This document shows, in pieces, positions 1 through 10,430 of a stretch of DNA of 64,000 bases. The notes beneath the pieces are model-generated. The model did no database searches and was not told the origin of the DNA. It worked only from the letters and a program-made list of their open reading frames with translations. Source of the DNA: Sweltsa coloradensis. Taxonomy: Eukaryota; Arthropoda; Insecta; Plecoptera; Chloroperlidae. The stretch is taken from contig JAMZAV010000446.1 in the NCBI GenBank assembly GCA_024449915.1, forward strand, positions 124,001-188,000. The letters run 5' to 3'. Position 1 is the stretch's first letter. Each line of letters opens with the position of its first letter. A program made the translations under genes and the position numbers.

Positions 1-1385
1 TAAACAAAACCAATGAGCATTTTGGTTACTAACATCAAACTTCCAACGTTCATCTTCGTCGTGCAAGGTCTTTTTCAAACTTTCTTATAGAATAAGGAAT
101 GCAATGCCTGACCGTAGGGTCAGATCGAATATAGGTATTCCTTGCTTATGACAGGGTTTTAGATCGTATTTTACTCAATCAAAAGAAATCACAAACAAAA
201 CCCAATTTATTATTGAAAATATCATAATGTATGACGATAGTACAATTAAAAATCCATGGTATGATAATAATTGGCTAAAAGTACAGTAAAAACATGTACA
301 ATGTGCTGGCATGGACTTTTCATAGTATCTAGATTGTATGTACAAAATTATTACAATAATTATTAGGCATTGTGGTAAAGATGATTGCTCAAAATAAGGA
401 TGGAATATTTGAGTATATTGAAACAATATGATTAAATTTTGGAAAGGAGAAACAAATCATTACATAAAACACTGTAAAGAAGATGGCAATTGTTAAACAA
501 ATATCATTGGCGTATAAAAGCACCTAAATTAGGTAATACGTATTGAATTTCAAACGCATTATTTTCGCAGAATAACATACTTTGTCGGTTCTCATTATTT
601 GATCACTAATCCAATAAATGTTTATACCTCAGTATTAGTAGGAGACAAAAAGACAATATTGTGTTGGTGTGTAAACTTAAATTTTGTATCAAATGCGCGA
701 ACTCCTTGAATTAAAAGAAGGGTTGTGCGTGCAGAAGTTATGAAAGTCGGGTCGGGTCGGGTAGGGTTAAGACGGCCTTTATAATACTAGATGTTAATAG
801 GGGTAATCAATATTTTAATTCTGAACAATTTGATATTGAAATTTTCTCAAAATTTACTTCAATATAAGCTTGATTTTCGTAGTATATAAATAAAAAATTG
901 ACTGGACCGGCACCTCCACCATCACCGCCAAAAAAGTATTTTTGTTACCCATAAAATCATGGGTACCTCTTTCGAACCATCAATTCGGGCCCCCAAATAC
1001 CCAACCCGAAATGTTGGGTACCCAAATACCATTGATCATGAGCCAAGGGATTATTTTATATTGTGTACTTTTGCAATAGAAAAAAATCATTCTGAGAAAA
1101 GGTGTATCAACTCTTTAGGAACCTGAAAGCTTCCCAAAGTCTTTACTTGTTTAACTAGTTGTTGTTTTGTATTCACTCCATATACTTGGTCATATAACTT
1201 ATAACTTATTTTAAATCTGGATTTAAAATACACTTTGAGTGAATACAATTAATTTGGAAAATCATTTTCTGCGTTTTTAATTTTAATAACCTTTTAGACA
1301 TAGAAGAACATCTACATTCAAAAGATTAGTAAGTAATAGCAAATAGATTGCAAATAGGATACAAGTATTCTGTCTCTCTCTCTAG
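1..1385. other. Non-coding DNA upstream of FAM219 exon
   Basis: No coding exon is recognisable here; if the FAM219 call is right, this is probably its last intron. The stretch holds a short GGGTC pentamer run at about 746-769, one copy of the 18-bp tRNA-end-like motif at 905-921, and a block rich in ACCC and GGGT words at about 948-1030. The final bases form the pyrimidine tract of the splice acceptor. Confidence 0.5.
905..921 (-). repeat. 18-bp tRNA-end-like motif, single copy
   Basis: GACCGGCACCTCCACCA on the plus strand. Read on the minus strand, the bases after the motif (CAGTCAATTTTTTATTT) resemble those at 22847. Confidence 0.85.
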
Positions 1386-1581
1386 TGACGAAGACACTCA
1401 CTTCTTCCCCCTCTCCCGCAACAAGGAAGGATTCAAGCAGGAACTAACAGACACGTTCAGCATAGAAGACTTCGACCTCTCGCCCGACGAGGACGACCTC
1501 AACCTCCTACCTCCCAAGCCCATGTACCAGCGATATTGTTGTACGTTCCCAATTGAATGGAACAGCTGTGCAATCCTGTAA
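1386..1581 (+). CDS. FAM219-family protein, last coding exon (partial gene)
   Basis: The exon starts after a pyrimidine-rich tract ending in AG at 1384-1385. It enters at the third base of a codon and runs open for about 64 residues to TAA at 1579-1581. The reading is acidic at the start (DEDTHFF), has TDTFSIEDFDLSPDEDDL in the middle, then LNLLPPKP and a cysteine-containing tail ending in NSCAIL. From memory, FAM219A/B proteins end with a similar acidic DEDLDLIPPK segment followed by a short Cys-rich tail, and their exact function is not well established. Codon use is richer in C and G than the surroundings, as expected for a real exon. Upstream exons lie outside the window. A track start upstream in the pyrimidine tract is not a real start. 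The family call is by recognition, not alignment. Confidence 0.78.
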
Positions 1582-2204
1582 ATATAAATGTGGAAACCTA
1601 AAGTAAATATGTACATTATTTTGTCGCCTGTATTTTGTTATGTGTCGTGAACTCGATGTCTAGATTGTTGTTTAATTGATATAAATTTGCAAAATATCTC
1701 TTGAAGTGAGTTATTATCTTTTCTTATGTGACTCCCTTCCTCCTTGAGATCCTCAATCGAGGAACAACGTGTTCGAAATTCGAATTCTTCTACTAACAAT
1801 ATCCTGCAGGTAATAAGAATTTCCATAGTCCAGTCAATTTTTACAATGAATTTTTAATACCTTTTTTATTTGATGTTATAGAACTAGTGGGACGGGGACG
1901 GGTACTATAAGTGATGGTTAAAATGATTTTGGTTTTGGAACCTAATTCTGTTATTTATTAAAAGTGAAACTAATATTTCACTTTCTCAAACCCAGTTTTA
2001 TAACCTCAGAATGGGCTGAGCATTGCATGTTGGGTTTGTGTTTTCCGGGGTTGCACCCAGGGTTTAGTGCAGAAATAAGTCTTGAGCCCAGGGGGAGGGG
2101 AGCGGAGGGGGAAGGGGCAAGTTCCCCCAGTCACGTTTGTACCGTATTTTGATTTGAAATTAACGTAATTTGGTAGTATTGTTGGAGGCTTGATCCAAAT
2201 ACCA
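1582..2204 (+). other. Probable 3' UTR and downstream flank of FAM219-like gene
   Basis: The 3' UTR would start directly after the stop. There is no canonical AATAAA close by; weak variants are AATATA at 1581-1586 and AGTAAA at 1602-1607, so the cleavage site is uncertain. The rest is AT-rich with a G/A-rich patch at about 2087-2120. No other gene is visible. Confidence 0.4.
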
Positions 2205-2850
2205 AAGGGGTATTTAACCGCTAAACTCAAAAAATATATTTCATTCAGGCTAAATAGTAATGAATTTAGCAATTAACAGAAAAATGATTGGGGCCACCAT
2301 GACCTCCCAAAAAATTGTCAAACATGACATTATTCGAGCTAGGTCCCATCGGTAAAAATCTCCTATAAGAAATAACATGGGGACGATCTTTATGCCCCGT
2401 GACCTTGAAGGGTTTTGATCAAAAAAATATTGGCCATTATTGACGTACTCTACAGCCTTTTCTTTAAATTCTTTATATTTTGTTTTGTAATTTGGGCAAG
2501 TAGTTCGGTCAAAATATGCTGATTACCAAGATGGGGTGTGATTTTGGAATGCATATTTTTGCGTGTTTGAGGGTATATTTGGGCACAGTTTCAAGACACG
2601 ATGTTATAAAGGGGCGTTTTAGATTGGTACTATGCTCTAGTATCTATGTGGACCACAAAAGAAGAAGGTTAAAGCCGTTTTAGAAATTTCCCAAAACACC
2701 AAATTTCACAAATTTCTGGATCAAATAAATTAAAAAAGTCGTGATAAATCACAGTTAAAAGATATAATTTTTTAAACGGTCATTTTAGTGTAGTATTGTG
2801 CTATAGATCACGTGGTAAAAAATAATGTTTTGGGTTTTTAGCCATTTTTT
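2205..2850 (+). repeat. G-family dispersed repeat, copy 1
   Basis: The segment from CGCTAAACTCAAAAAATAT to about 2850 matches 31480-32115 and, reversed, 34889-35712. Shared words include GAGCTAGGTCCCAT, GCCCCGTGACCTTGAAGG, TGCTGATTACCAAGATG and AGATTGGTACTATGCTCTAG. Divergence between copies suggests an old interspersed family. I see no clear terminal inverted repeats or target duplication, so the class is unknown. Confidence 0.75.
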
Positions 2851-3219
2851 TTTATAAAATAATGAGCATTCATTGAATGCCATTAGCTGTATCCGTGTAT
2901 CTTGTATACGGCATAATAAATAATGTTAGATGTGTAATTGTTGCCAATACACAGTTTTAAAGCTTGTATAGCTGCAGTAAGATGCGTGCAGCGTTGAGCC
3001 AAGCGTATAAGCTTTTTATTGGCAATAATGACAGATTTTACAATTTTAATGCCATCTGTCATTGTTTCTTTGACTTGAAACAACTATTTACAGCAAATAT
3101 AAGTAATCATTATTTTATTTGATATTATGAAAATTCGAGGTGGTAGGCCTACCTCACTTGCTCTTCTCACTAAAGTTGTCGCATGCGATCTACTACATAT
3201 TGTCGCAGTTAGTAAATAG
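2851..3219. other. No recognisable gene
   Basis: AT-rich sequence with no coding signal that I trust. It contains one TAGGCCTA palindrome at 3144-3151. Confidence 0.4.
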
Positions 3220-3500
3220 ACCCCCAGGGCTTTTTTTCCCCCGTAGGATACCGGCCCAGGGTTCAATGCATGCCCCTCCCTCAGGTATCTTAACGACGTA
3301 TATTGGAACAAGGACAATTGTGAAGGTATCTCCGAAGGCTTTTTAAGAGAACTCAAACTCTTTCATTCATATTAACGACAGAGGAAAACCTCGGAAAAAA
3401 CCATCACGATTTCCGGTCTCGACGGGATTTGAACCCGGGACCTCCCGAATCAGAATCGCGTGCTTAACGCTCGAGCCAACACTTTCGGTTTTTGTGGTGT
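3220..3500 (-). mobile_element. SINE-C (tRNA-derived), minus strand
   Basis: Read on the minus strand, this has a tRNA-like head with a B-box-like GGTTCAAATCCCGTCGAGAC at about 3418-3440. It continues through the family words CCGAGGTTTTCCTC and GCCTTCGGA to a tail containing GGGGCATGCATTG and a run around CCCTGGG. Related copies are at 9340-9585, 12076-12370 and 39560-39860. Confidence 0.7.
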
Positions 3501-4498
3501 TATTACAGATGTTCTATAATATTAGGTTCAGATGGAGAAGCTGTATCTATTGATTTAGTCACCTTAACACCAAGGTAATCACATAGTTTTGAAGTTGTTG
3601 ACCTCTCTGAGGCCCGCCTTCTGCATATTATAATACAGTCCCCTACCTAGAGGCCTTGTCTTTCGTCTCACATTATTAAGTGATAGATTGATCTACTTCA
3701 CAACAATATCTAATTAATAGAATGGATAATGACCCGAGTAGCAGGCGCGTCCGGTCCTCGGAGACTGCACGGGACGAGAGCTAGGTACCGGGTTAATATT
3801 GGATGGAGTTGCCTCAATAGATGATGAGACTTTGCTAAACTTGAATCTAATCTGATGCAAATACTTATCCGGCTATCCCCTGTGATATTTGCACATCGCC
3901 CGAACGCAAAAGTCGTTGTATTAATGTTACCAAGGAACTTGAGACAAATTGTGGATTATACATTCAGTTCAGTTCAGTTTATTGAGCAGTTTTTTCCATG
4001 GCATACATTTGTTATTTATCACTATAACAGCCATTTGCAAAATAATCTGCCCAAACTAAAATCCGTGAACAAGCTTCAAAATGGCATGCACATCTTTCCC
4101 TTTACAGAGCACTTAATTAAAAATTTACTGAGGCTGGTATATGTGGTGATAATGAAAGAAGTGACAAAAGTCCTTTTTCGTTTGTTCTGCGCAGAAACGA
4201 TGAATTGGGTTCAAAATTGACAGTTTAATTGAAAGTTTTTTATTTTCTCCCCACACATTTTATGGGAATTGAATCCATCAATCACATTAAAAATGTGGTT
4301 TATTTATAGTTTATTGGTGTATTAATGTGGTGATTATTGTAAAGATAATACAGTTTTCTATCAGCAATGAATTAGCGGTGAGAATTATTCAAACTTTAAC
4401 TTACAGCGGTGTACATTTCGGTTTTACCTTAGTTAATAGTTATTACAGTTTAAGGGCACACAACACTAAGGTATCTGGCAGTTATTTGTGATATACAA
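3501..4498. other. No recognisable gene
   Basis: An open frame of 121 codons lies at 3855-4220 but has no family I recognise, no splice context that supports it, and repeat-like TTCAGTTCAG words inside it. I treat it as chance. Confidence 0.35.
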
Positions 4499-4745
4499 AA
4501 ATTTATTTCTCGATTTGGTTAGTCGAGAAACACTCCTGTAGGTGTAATTGTTATTATTTACTACAATTCAGAAATTAAAAAAATTAAAAAAAATATGTAT
4601 AATGCAACTACAATTCAGAGCTTAAAATGTACCCGTCCTGATGGTCTAGTGGTTAAGACGCTCACCGGAATGCGGGAGACCCGTGGTTCGAATCCCGGTT
4701 GGGGCAGAGTTTTATCATTTCTGAATTGTAGCTAACAATAATTAA
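4499..4745 (+). mobile_element. E element with tRNA-like insert
   Basis: The outer part (TTATTTCTCGATTTGG, then CACTCCTGTAGGTGTAATTG) is the reverse of the tail of the copies at 6864-7053 and 20869-21044. Inside it, TACAATTCAGAAATT at about 4563 and its inverted partner near 4720 form the arms of a foldback around a tRNA-like segment. Confidence 0.65.
4635..4706 (+). pseudogene. tRNA-like pseudogene inside E element
   Basis: The segment has a good A box (TGGTCTAGTGG) and B box (GGTTCGAATCC). The D stem pairs (GTCT with AGAC) and the acceptor strands GTCCTGA and TTGGGGC pair with three G-U pairs. The anticodon arm only closes with a 6-base loop, so it is not a normal tRNA. The sequence is closest to Gly, Glu or Asp tRNAs. 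It could still carry a pol III promoter. Confidence 0.6.
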
Positions 4746-5243
4746 AAAATTTGTTTGATTTTATCGACAACTAAATTAAAGGAAGATAATACATTACGGG
4801 ATTAGAGTAGGCGGGGATAAAGTTAAGAGCTATAGTATCCAAAATAACTGTTTAATGAGACTATATTTCGACAATCTCAGTTTAACCGAGAGTATAAAAC
4901 TGTTGTTGAACCTCAGCTAAGACCGCCGGTGTAGGGTATTGAACCGATGTATTGCCCAGTAAAGTATAGGGGGTGAGGGGGGAGACCGATGACGTCCACC
5001 CATGATTTTCGAAATAAAATCATATCACTACAACTCTCACTATGTGGATCCTTTTCGCCCCCCCCCCCGATATTACGACTATTTACACGTAACAGTGTTG
5101 CTCCTGCAATTCCTGCCACTTTATTCGCTCAATTCATGGAAGATTGCATTTCAACTAAGCCTATCTTTTATTTCGTTATCACGTGAAAATCCTCGCTAAA
5201 AAGTTCATTTTAAAAAGTAATAAATATGGATTAGGACTTTGTT

Positions 5244-5360
5244 TCCGATACGAGGCGGGGGTGGGGGTGGTCACGTGGGTGCGAGTAAGAGAGAGGGGGG
5301 GTTGCTCGTGAAGACTCGTGTGTCTCCGCGGTGGGGGGGAGGGGAGAGGGGAGACTCGAT
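5244..5360. repeat. G-rich tract cluster
   Basis: Several runs of 5-7 G lie close together, including GGCGGGGGTGGGGGTGG and two later GGGGGGG runs. A C10 run also lies nearby at about 5060. The plus strand could form G-quadruplexes. Confidence 0.5.
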
Positions 5361-5499
5361 ATCGAAGGCCGTGACCTATGACATTGCAGTCGGAGCAGAT
5401 TTGTTTACTGACACGAAGTCAAGATGTTGACCGAGAGAGGTAGCCAAGAACCAAGGTCCTCTAAATCTCCGAGCTAAGTCTACGTTTAGGGAACCTTGA

Positions 5500-5580
5500 C
5501 ACGTTATCAGCTCGGACATTTTAGGTTCGAGTGGTGGCGGGTTCGATTCTCCGTCACCGACAACTTACTGATTCCTCCCA
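5500..5580 (+). repeat. tRNA-like SINE head fragment
   Basis: The stretch has a B-box-like GGGTTCGATTCTCC at about 5538 and the ACCGACAA end typical of the SINE-C head. Upstream A-box similarity is weak and no family tail follows, so it is a fragment. Confidence 0.4.
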
Positions 5581-5599
5581 AGATAACATTAGGCAACTT

Positions 5600-6112
5600 T
5601 AATTAATTAGTCCTTAATATCAATTTTGTCAGCTTCCACATTAATTGCACACTCTCATCCTGAACTGTTCTTAACAAATGCAATAAACCACTCTCATAAA
5701 ACGCGTACCAACTCTTACATATTCATTCCTACTTTCAACCATTCACTATTTAAAAACAGCCCAAGCTACCTCTGTAGTAAAATTTACAATAAATTTCCAC
5801 AATCCATCAAAAACGATACTCTTACATCATTTAGAATTTAAATTAAATCTTTTCTCGTTCATAAAACCCTTTTTATTCCTTATTGCAAAAATTGAATTTA
5901 ACTAACACATTTTGTGTCCCATCATCCTTCTAGTCCATCACATAATGTATGTATGTTTATCTATCTTATCTATTCTTATTAATTGTTCTCTTAAATATTT
6001 TATTGTATTACTATTTCTATTCTAATTATAATTACTGTGCTAGTTATTCACTCCCTCTCTTTCAGGAGATGGTATAATTTATCTATGTACGAATCTGTGA
6101 ATAAAAAATGAA
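5600..6112 (+). mobile_element. LINE 3' end: broken reverse-transcriptase ORF C-terminus and UTR
   Basis: From 5626 the frame reads a stretch typical of the C-terminal tail of non-LTR retrotransposon ORF2: a HKTRTNSYIFIP segment, then SPSYLCSKIYNKFPQSIKN and TLTSF. The same frame carries an in-frame TAA at 5839 and then continues as IKSFLVHKTLF to about 5895, so it is a dead copy. An AT-rich 3' UTR follows, ending near AATAAAAAATGAAATG at about 6112. The clade is not certain. Confidence 0.6.
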
Positions 6113-6863
6113 ATGACACCTATTCCTTGGACTTCGATTGAGAGTATCCTTGCTGACTAAAAAAGTTTCAATAATAATGTTGTCTATATTCCTCAAGTGT
6201 GTGGTTTGTGTGAGTCTTGAGTCGTTAGTCCTTTAGGGTCATCCCAGATTCTAATGCAGGGGTCCCGGTTTAAGTACCAGATAGAACAGAGAATTCAAAC
6301 TTCTAAAATTGTCTTATCCGTCAAAATGAATCTAAAATGTACATGGTGTTATTGAAGCTGTTTTACCAGTTACCAAAACCTTTCACATAGCCGACGCAAA
6401 TCCTCCACTATAGATGTGTGGTGTAAAATGAAAACCTTCGTCTGTGTAAGTGAAAGTTCTCACCAACCGATGTAGTTTATGGGTCTCTTAAGAAACTTGG
6501 TTTCAGGAGGTCGCGGGATTGATACCTACCACCGGTAATCCTGACTGATCTGGGGGAGATATATGGCTGGGGGGAAAGGGAGTTCGGTTTTGCAAAACCA
6601 GTACAGGGTATGTCTGAAAGTCTGAGCCGTAAACACCAATTATCACTGAAGGTGACAAAATTTGCGAATTTGCTTCTTTCAAGGGTTAAAAACCTCGTTA
6701 AAAAATAGTAAATGTCATAAAAAAATGGATGTTAATGGAGCAATGAGCTACATTCTTAGTTTTATTTATGTTCCTTTCCGTTGTGTTGCTTGTTGCAACA
6801 ATATTTTTGAATTTGTGGATGCATGATTTTATGTAGGTCTTGGCGTTATGAAACTGTTATACT
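6113..6863. other. No gene; weak tRNA-like remnants
   Basis: A weak B-box-like GCGGGATTGATACC at about 6512, followed by CCGGTAATCCTGACTGA near 6533, recalls SINE-C but is too degraded to delimit. Otherwise nothing recognisable. Confidence 0.35.
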
Positions 6864-7053
6864 TATTATTTACTACAGTTCAGAAATTAAAAAAGTCCGC
6901 CCCAACCGGGATTCGAACCACGGGTCTCCCACATTCCAGGTGAGCGTCTTAGCGTCTTAGCGTTGGGGCGGACTTTTATAATTTCTGAATTGTAGTAAAT
7001 AATAACAATTACACCTACGGGAGTGTTTCCCGACTAACCAAATCGAGAAATAA
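6864..7053 (-). mobile_element. E element: hairpin with tRNA-like loop
   Basis: Arms of about 43 bp (6864-6906 and 6962-7004) are near-perfect inverted repeats. They enclose a loop that keeps a tRNA T-arm and B box (ATTCGAACCACGGGT, minus-strand sense) and a duplicated AGCGTCTT. The tail after the right arm, CTACGGGAGTGTTTCCCGA then AAATCGAGAAATAA, is shared with the copies at 4499 and 20869. Confidence 0.7.
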
Positions 7054-7186
7054 ACTGTTATATTTGATTCTTATGTAATCTAAATGTATGTATATTATGG
7101 AAAAATTGTCTGTAATAAAAGGTGTGGAATATAAAAATAATAAATGATGGTAATATTTGGCTATGCAATCAGAATCGGAATCTCAT

Positions 7187-7221
7187 GGGGGGGGGGGGGT
7201 AGCCCCACCCCCCCCCCCCCC
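7187..7221. repeat. G13/C14 inverted homopolymer pair
   Basis: A run of 13 G at 7187-7199 and a run of 14 C at 7208-7221 are separated by 8 bases. They can fold into a GC-only hairpin or support quadruplex/i-motif structures. Such runs are also prone to length errors. Confidence 0.7.
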
Positions 7222-7669
7222 TTTTCCACCAATGCTTCTCTCTTCACTCTGCACTTTAATCAGTCAGTCAGTCTCGTCAGTCGCGAGTGGGTTATCACCT
7301 CGTGCAGTGCGAAGTGCAGTGTCGTGCAGTGCAGTGCTGGACTCATTCTCCCGGCCGTAGAGCCCGCGTCGCCCGGCATCACCACAGCGGACACTCCCGG
7401 CGCATCAACTTCTTCGTCTGGTTCCTTGGCTCTCTAGTAAATAAGTAAGTCTTTATTTAGCTATAAATCTATAAATCATCATATTATAAATAGGCCTATC
7501 TGTCTATCATAGAAGATAGCAGGTATAGTGCCTTAAAAATAATACAATAATCATTTTACCAATTTACACTTATGATTGAGCCTGAGCTCTATACCAGAGA
7601 TACTTTTTCTTAAAATTAGTGACACTAGTAGAATTCTCCACTCTTAGTGGTGGTTCTTCCTCCTCCTAG

Positions 7670-7779
7670 CCTTGGTTCTATAGTCCCCTCATATTCCTCC
7701 TCCCTGTGTCAACTCGCTCGCCGCTCTGGAACTTCACCTACCTGCGATGTCACCTCTTCACCTTGGGCAGCAACATAAA
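7670..7779 (+). other. Candidate internal exon, unassigned
   Basis: A strong acceptor (CTTCCTCCTCCTAG ending at 7669) and a strong donor (AAA then GTAAGT at 7780) frame 110 bases with balanced composition. Frame 1 is open throughout and reads ...PLWNFTYLRCHLFTLGSNIK. Frame 2 is also open until a stop at its end. A second strong donor, GTAAGT at about 7446, follows a GC-richer block at 7230-7445, which could be an upstream exon. I recognise no protein family; it may be a UTR exon or chance. Confidence 0.3.
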
Positions 7780-8676
7780 GTAAGTGTTAGTACATTACTA
7801 TCTAGTTTCTACTCACTCTCAACAAACAGTCTACATTTCTTCCAGCAGTTCTCGGTCGCAACGTTACAATACTAAACACTTTGTGGCTGTTACACTGGGA
7901 CCACGAGGCGCGTGTAGATATTCAGCGGTTTTGTAATTGCCTGCAAGCGGGGTTAGCCTCCGTTACCTTTCTTTATAACTGTATCGCTTTGTACAAACCT
8001 TTTCTTTACCCTTTGTCAGAATGATCATACTTTGATTTCCTGTTTTTGTTTCCTGTTGTCTTTTACAAATTATGTTCTCCGTTATGTTTGAATGACAACT
8101 TGTTTTCTATATTATTATGTATTAAATACATAATTATATAGAAAACAAGTATAAATTATAACAATAATTTAAAATATAATATAAATAATATAAAATAACA
8201 ACTCTAAATTATTGCAAACATAAGTTGCAAGAAAACAAATTAACTTATGTGTGCAATTATTTATAGTTGTACCATTGTAACTTTAAAGGAGGCTAAAGAG
8301 GAAATTGTGCCCTACAATGGCATTCTCGCCGAATGTCATGAAAAATTCAATAAAAAAATAAATATAGCAACAAAAATCTACGCTGACTTTGCGTACATGC
8401 AATTCCATATAGGCCTATCGCAAAAAGTAGATTGTTTTCGTAACATTCGACTAGCTAAGCGAAGCTAGCTGCCGAACACGCTTCATGCAACAGATCAACT
8501 AATCAAATTATTTATTACTAGCGCTCTTGTTATTTTCACACAGCAATTAACAATACATGTAACAACATTATTTGTAAACACAAACCATTATAAAAACACA
8601 TTATATACAAATTTATGCATTAATACTTACACATATTACAAACCCCCCACAATATATTATAATCGCTCACAATAAC
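7780..8676. other. No recognisable gene; AT palindrome inside
   Basis: The only structure is a 53 bp AT-rich palindrome at 8098-8150 (ACTTGTTTTCTATATTATTA and its complement), plus TAGGCCTA at 8410-8417. The rest shows no coding or repeat signal that I can name. Confidence 0.4.
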
Positions 8677-9140
8677 TGGTCCGCTTCGCTAACGCTTTTT
8701 TTAGTCGCGTTGATGGATGAGCTTTTATGGTTGATTATTGTTGCCCTAAAAGTAAGATTTCTTTCAGAAATATTTCATCGATTGCCCCAAAAATCATAAC
8801 ACATCTTAGTTAAGGGATTTCAAACGTTCCCAATTCCCATAGAGTTTTATCAAGATCGGAGAAGCCGTTTGCCCGGTCGCGGGCCAAAAATCATGAAAAT
8901 ATAGCATTAAAAATAAAATTGCAAAAAAATCGTAAAATTACCGGTACGATATTAATGAAAATATTTCTTCGATTGCACCCAAAAACGTAATAATTCTAAG
9001 TTTAGAGATTTCGAATGTCCGCTCAAATTTCATGAACATCGCATATTGCCGTTTTCCCGGTAGAGAGCGAACAGACAAAAAAAACACCCGATCTATTTTT
9101 CTCAGGGTTAGTGAAATTGAAGTCTTCGTTTCGCTCATCC
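8677..9140 (-). mobile_element. Helentron-like non-autonomous element, type A
   Basis: On the minus strand the element begins at the GGATGAGCG box near 9140 and runs through the type-A core (GAAGACTTCAATTTCAC, CTCTCTACCGGGAAAAC and CGATTGTGCAATCGAAGAA-like words). It ends in the 3' region that contains the inverted GCTCATCCATCAACGCG box near 8700. The last bases are diverged, so CTAG is not intact here. Confidence 0.65.
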
Positions 9141-9283
9141 TAGTATGCAACTGATCGCGACGCAACTATCCAATAGGGTGCCGGTTTCACACGAGACAGA
9201 TCTGACGGAAACCAACATGTGGGTCGTAAGGTGACCAGTTGCACGCGATTCTTTTTGAATGATGATTTTTGTTGGAGACAATA

Positions 9284-9626
9284 AACCCATGCCTTATGCG
9301 GGATTCGAACCCATGACCTCTTAAAAAGCCACGCTTCGGACAATTAATAAAACATTTTGTTCCTGGGAAGCCTGGCCAGGGTGCAATTCATGTCCCTCTT
9401 TAAGTGTCTAATTATAGTTTTTTTTAGACTTGGGATAGGTGCTTCCTTGCATTCGCATCAACGACTGAGGAAAACCTCGGAAAAAAACCTTTAGTCAGGA
9501 TTGGTGGTCTCGTCAGTATTTGAACCCTGGACCTTCCGAATGAGAGTCGCGCGCTTAGCGCTCGAGCCAACACTGCCTGTGCTTCGTAGCAGCGTCCTAA
9601 TCGTGTGTGCCACCGCGGACTGTGGA
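9284..9626 (-). mobile_element. SINE-D split by a SINE-C insertion
   Basis: The minus-strand tRNA-like head of SINE-D is present in two pieces: 9284-9339 (CCTTATGCGGGATTCGAACC to GCCACGCTTCGGA) and 9586-9626 (CAGCGTCCTAATCG to CCACCGCGGACT). The uninterrupted order is seen at 56514-56594. The SINE-C at 9340-9585 fills the gap. GCTTCGGA on one side and GCTTCGTA on the other look like an 8-base target duplication with one change. Confidence 0.65.
9340..9585 (-). mobile_element. SINE-C inserted in SINE-D
   Basis: On the minus strand the copy has the SINE-C head with B-box-like GGGTTCAAATACTGACGAG, then CCGAGGTTTTCCTCAGTCGT, and ends in the CCAGG/CCTGGG-type tail. It is more diverged in the middle than the copy at 3220. 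Confidence 0.65.
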
Positions 9627-9944
9627 GAGCAAAGGTTATTCTTGCATTCTCTCCGTGCGCTGCAACTCATTGTGTAGTGCTGTACAGTGTTTGCAATGCC
9701 GAGACACTTAAACAAGGTTTGGTAGGTGGACGGAGGTAGGCGCAATCGGTGTAATACGATCAGTAACATGCAACCAATCTGTGGCGAAACTACGGGGTGG
9801 AGGTGGGGATGGGGGGAACGCTTCAACAAATTTTGTCATGGGGGACGCACAATTTTTATTTGAGATAAGGTATTTAGTGACATATTTCATAGATATTAAG
9901 ATATGTTTCTTGATTGATTGATTTGATATTAAATAAAATAAATT

Positions 9945-10366
9945 TAAATAAATCCGTATTTAGAGTCTACCCACTCAGTCACACAACTGATTTTCAGTGG
10001 AGGACAGTAAACCAAAGCGACCAAGCCAACCCTGCAGGCCTCAACGCAATTGACGAGTGAGCGATAACCAATCAAATATCGATATTTTATGATAGGAAAT
10101 ATAGCAATTAGTGGTATGGACAGTGCGAACACCCGCGGATCAACGCGAGAATCAACAAGGCCGATTCAGAAAAACTTTAAATTTATTATGTGCCTCGTTG
10201 CTAGGACGACTCCAAAGTCACCGATTACAAATTCCTAAGACAAGAACTGATGGACTTAAGTCCAAATTAGCAGTTAAAAAACTTCTGACTTTTGGGGGAA
10301 TCGAACGCTGGACCTCCTGCATTGGAAGCAGAGACGCTAACCACAAGACCAACGAGCCACACATTG
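9945..10366 (-). mobile_element. SINE-A (tRNA-Gly-like head), full length
   Basis: On the minus strand the head at 10366-10290 reads GTGGCTCGTTGGTCTTGTGG, then CTCTGCTTCCAATGCAG and GTTCGATTCCC, close to tRNA-Gly(TCC). The body follows (GGACTTAAGTCCATCAGTTC, CCTAGCAACGAGG, TTGATTCTCGCG, TATCGCTCACTCGTC, GGGTTGGCTTGGTCGC). The 3' end carries the CCACTGAAAATCAGT ... ACTGAGTGGGTAGACTCTAA hairpin and an AT-rich tail. About 420 bp; it has no ORF and would depend on a LINE for movement. Confidence 0.8.
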
Positions 10367-10430
10367 CTTAACGTCTCATATTAATGCACTTAGGCTATTC
10401 GAGACGACGAGTGGTGATAGATGATGATGA
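10367..10430 (-). repeat. SINE-D tail fragment
   Basis: The minus strand reads TCATCTATCACCACTCGTCG then CTCGAATAGCC and a TGCATTAATATGAGACG end, matching the tails at 14540-14615 and 20815-20868. It abuts the head of SINE-A. Confidence 0.5.

Noticed and set aside
746..769. GGGTC run as interstitial telomere repeat
   Set aside because: Only three to four units, and not the TTAGGG repeat usual in animals.
3855..4220. 121-codon frame
   Set aside because: No recognised domain, AT-rich codon use like the background and no splice context.
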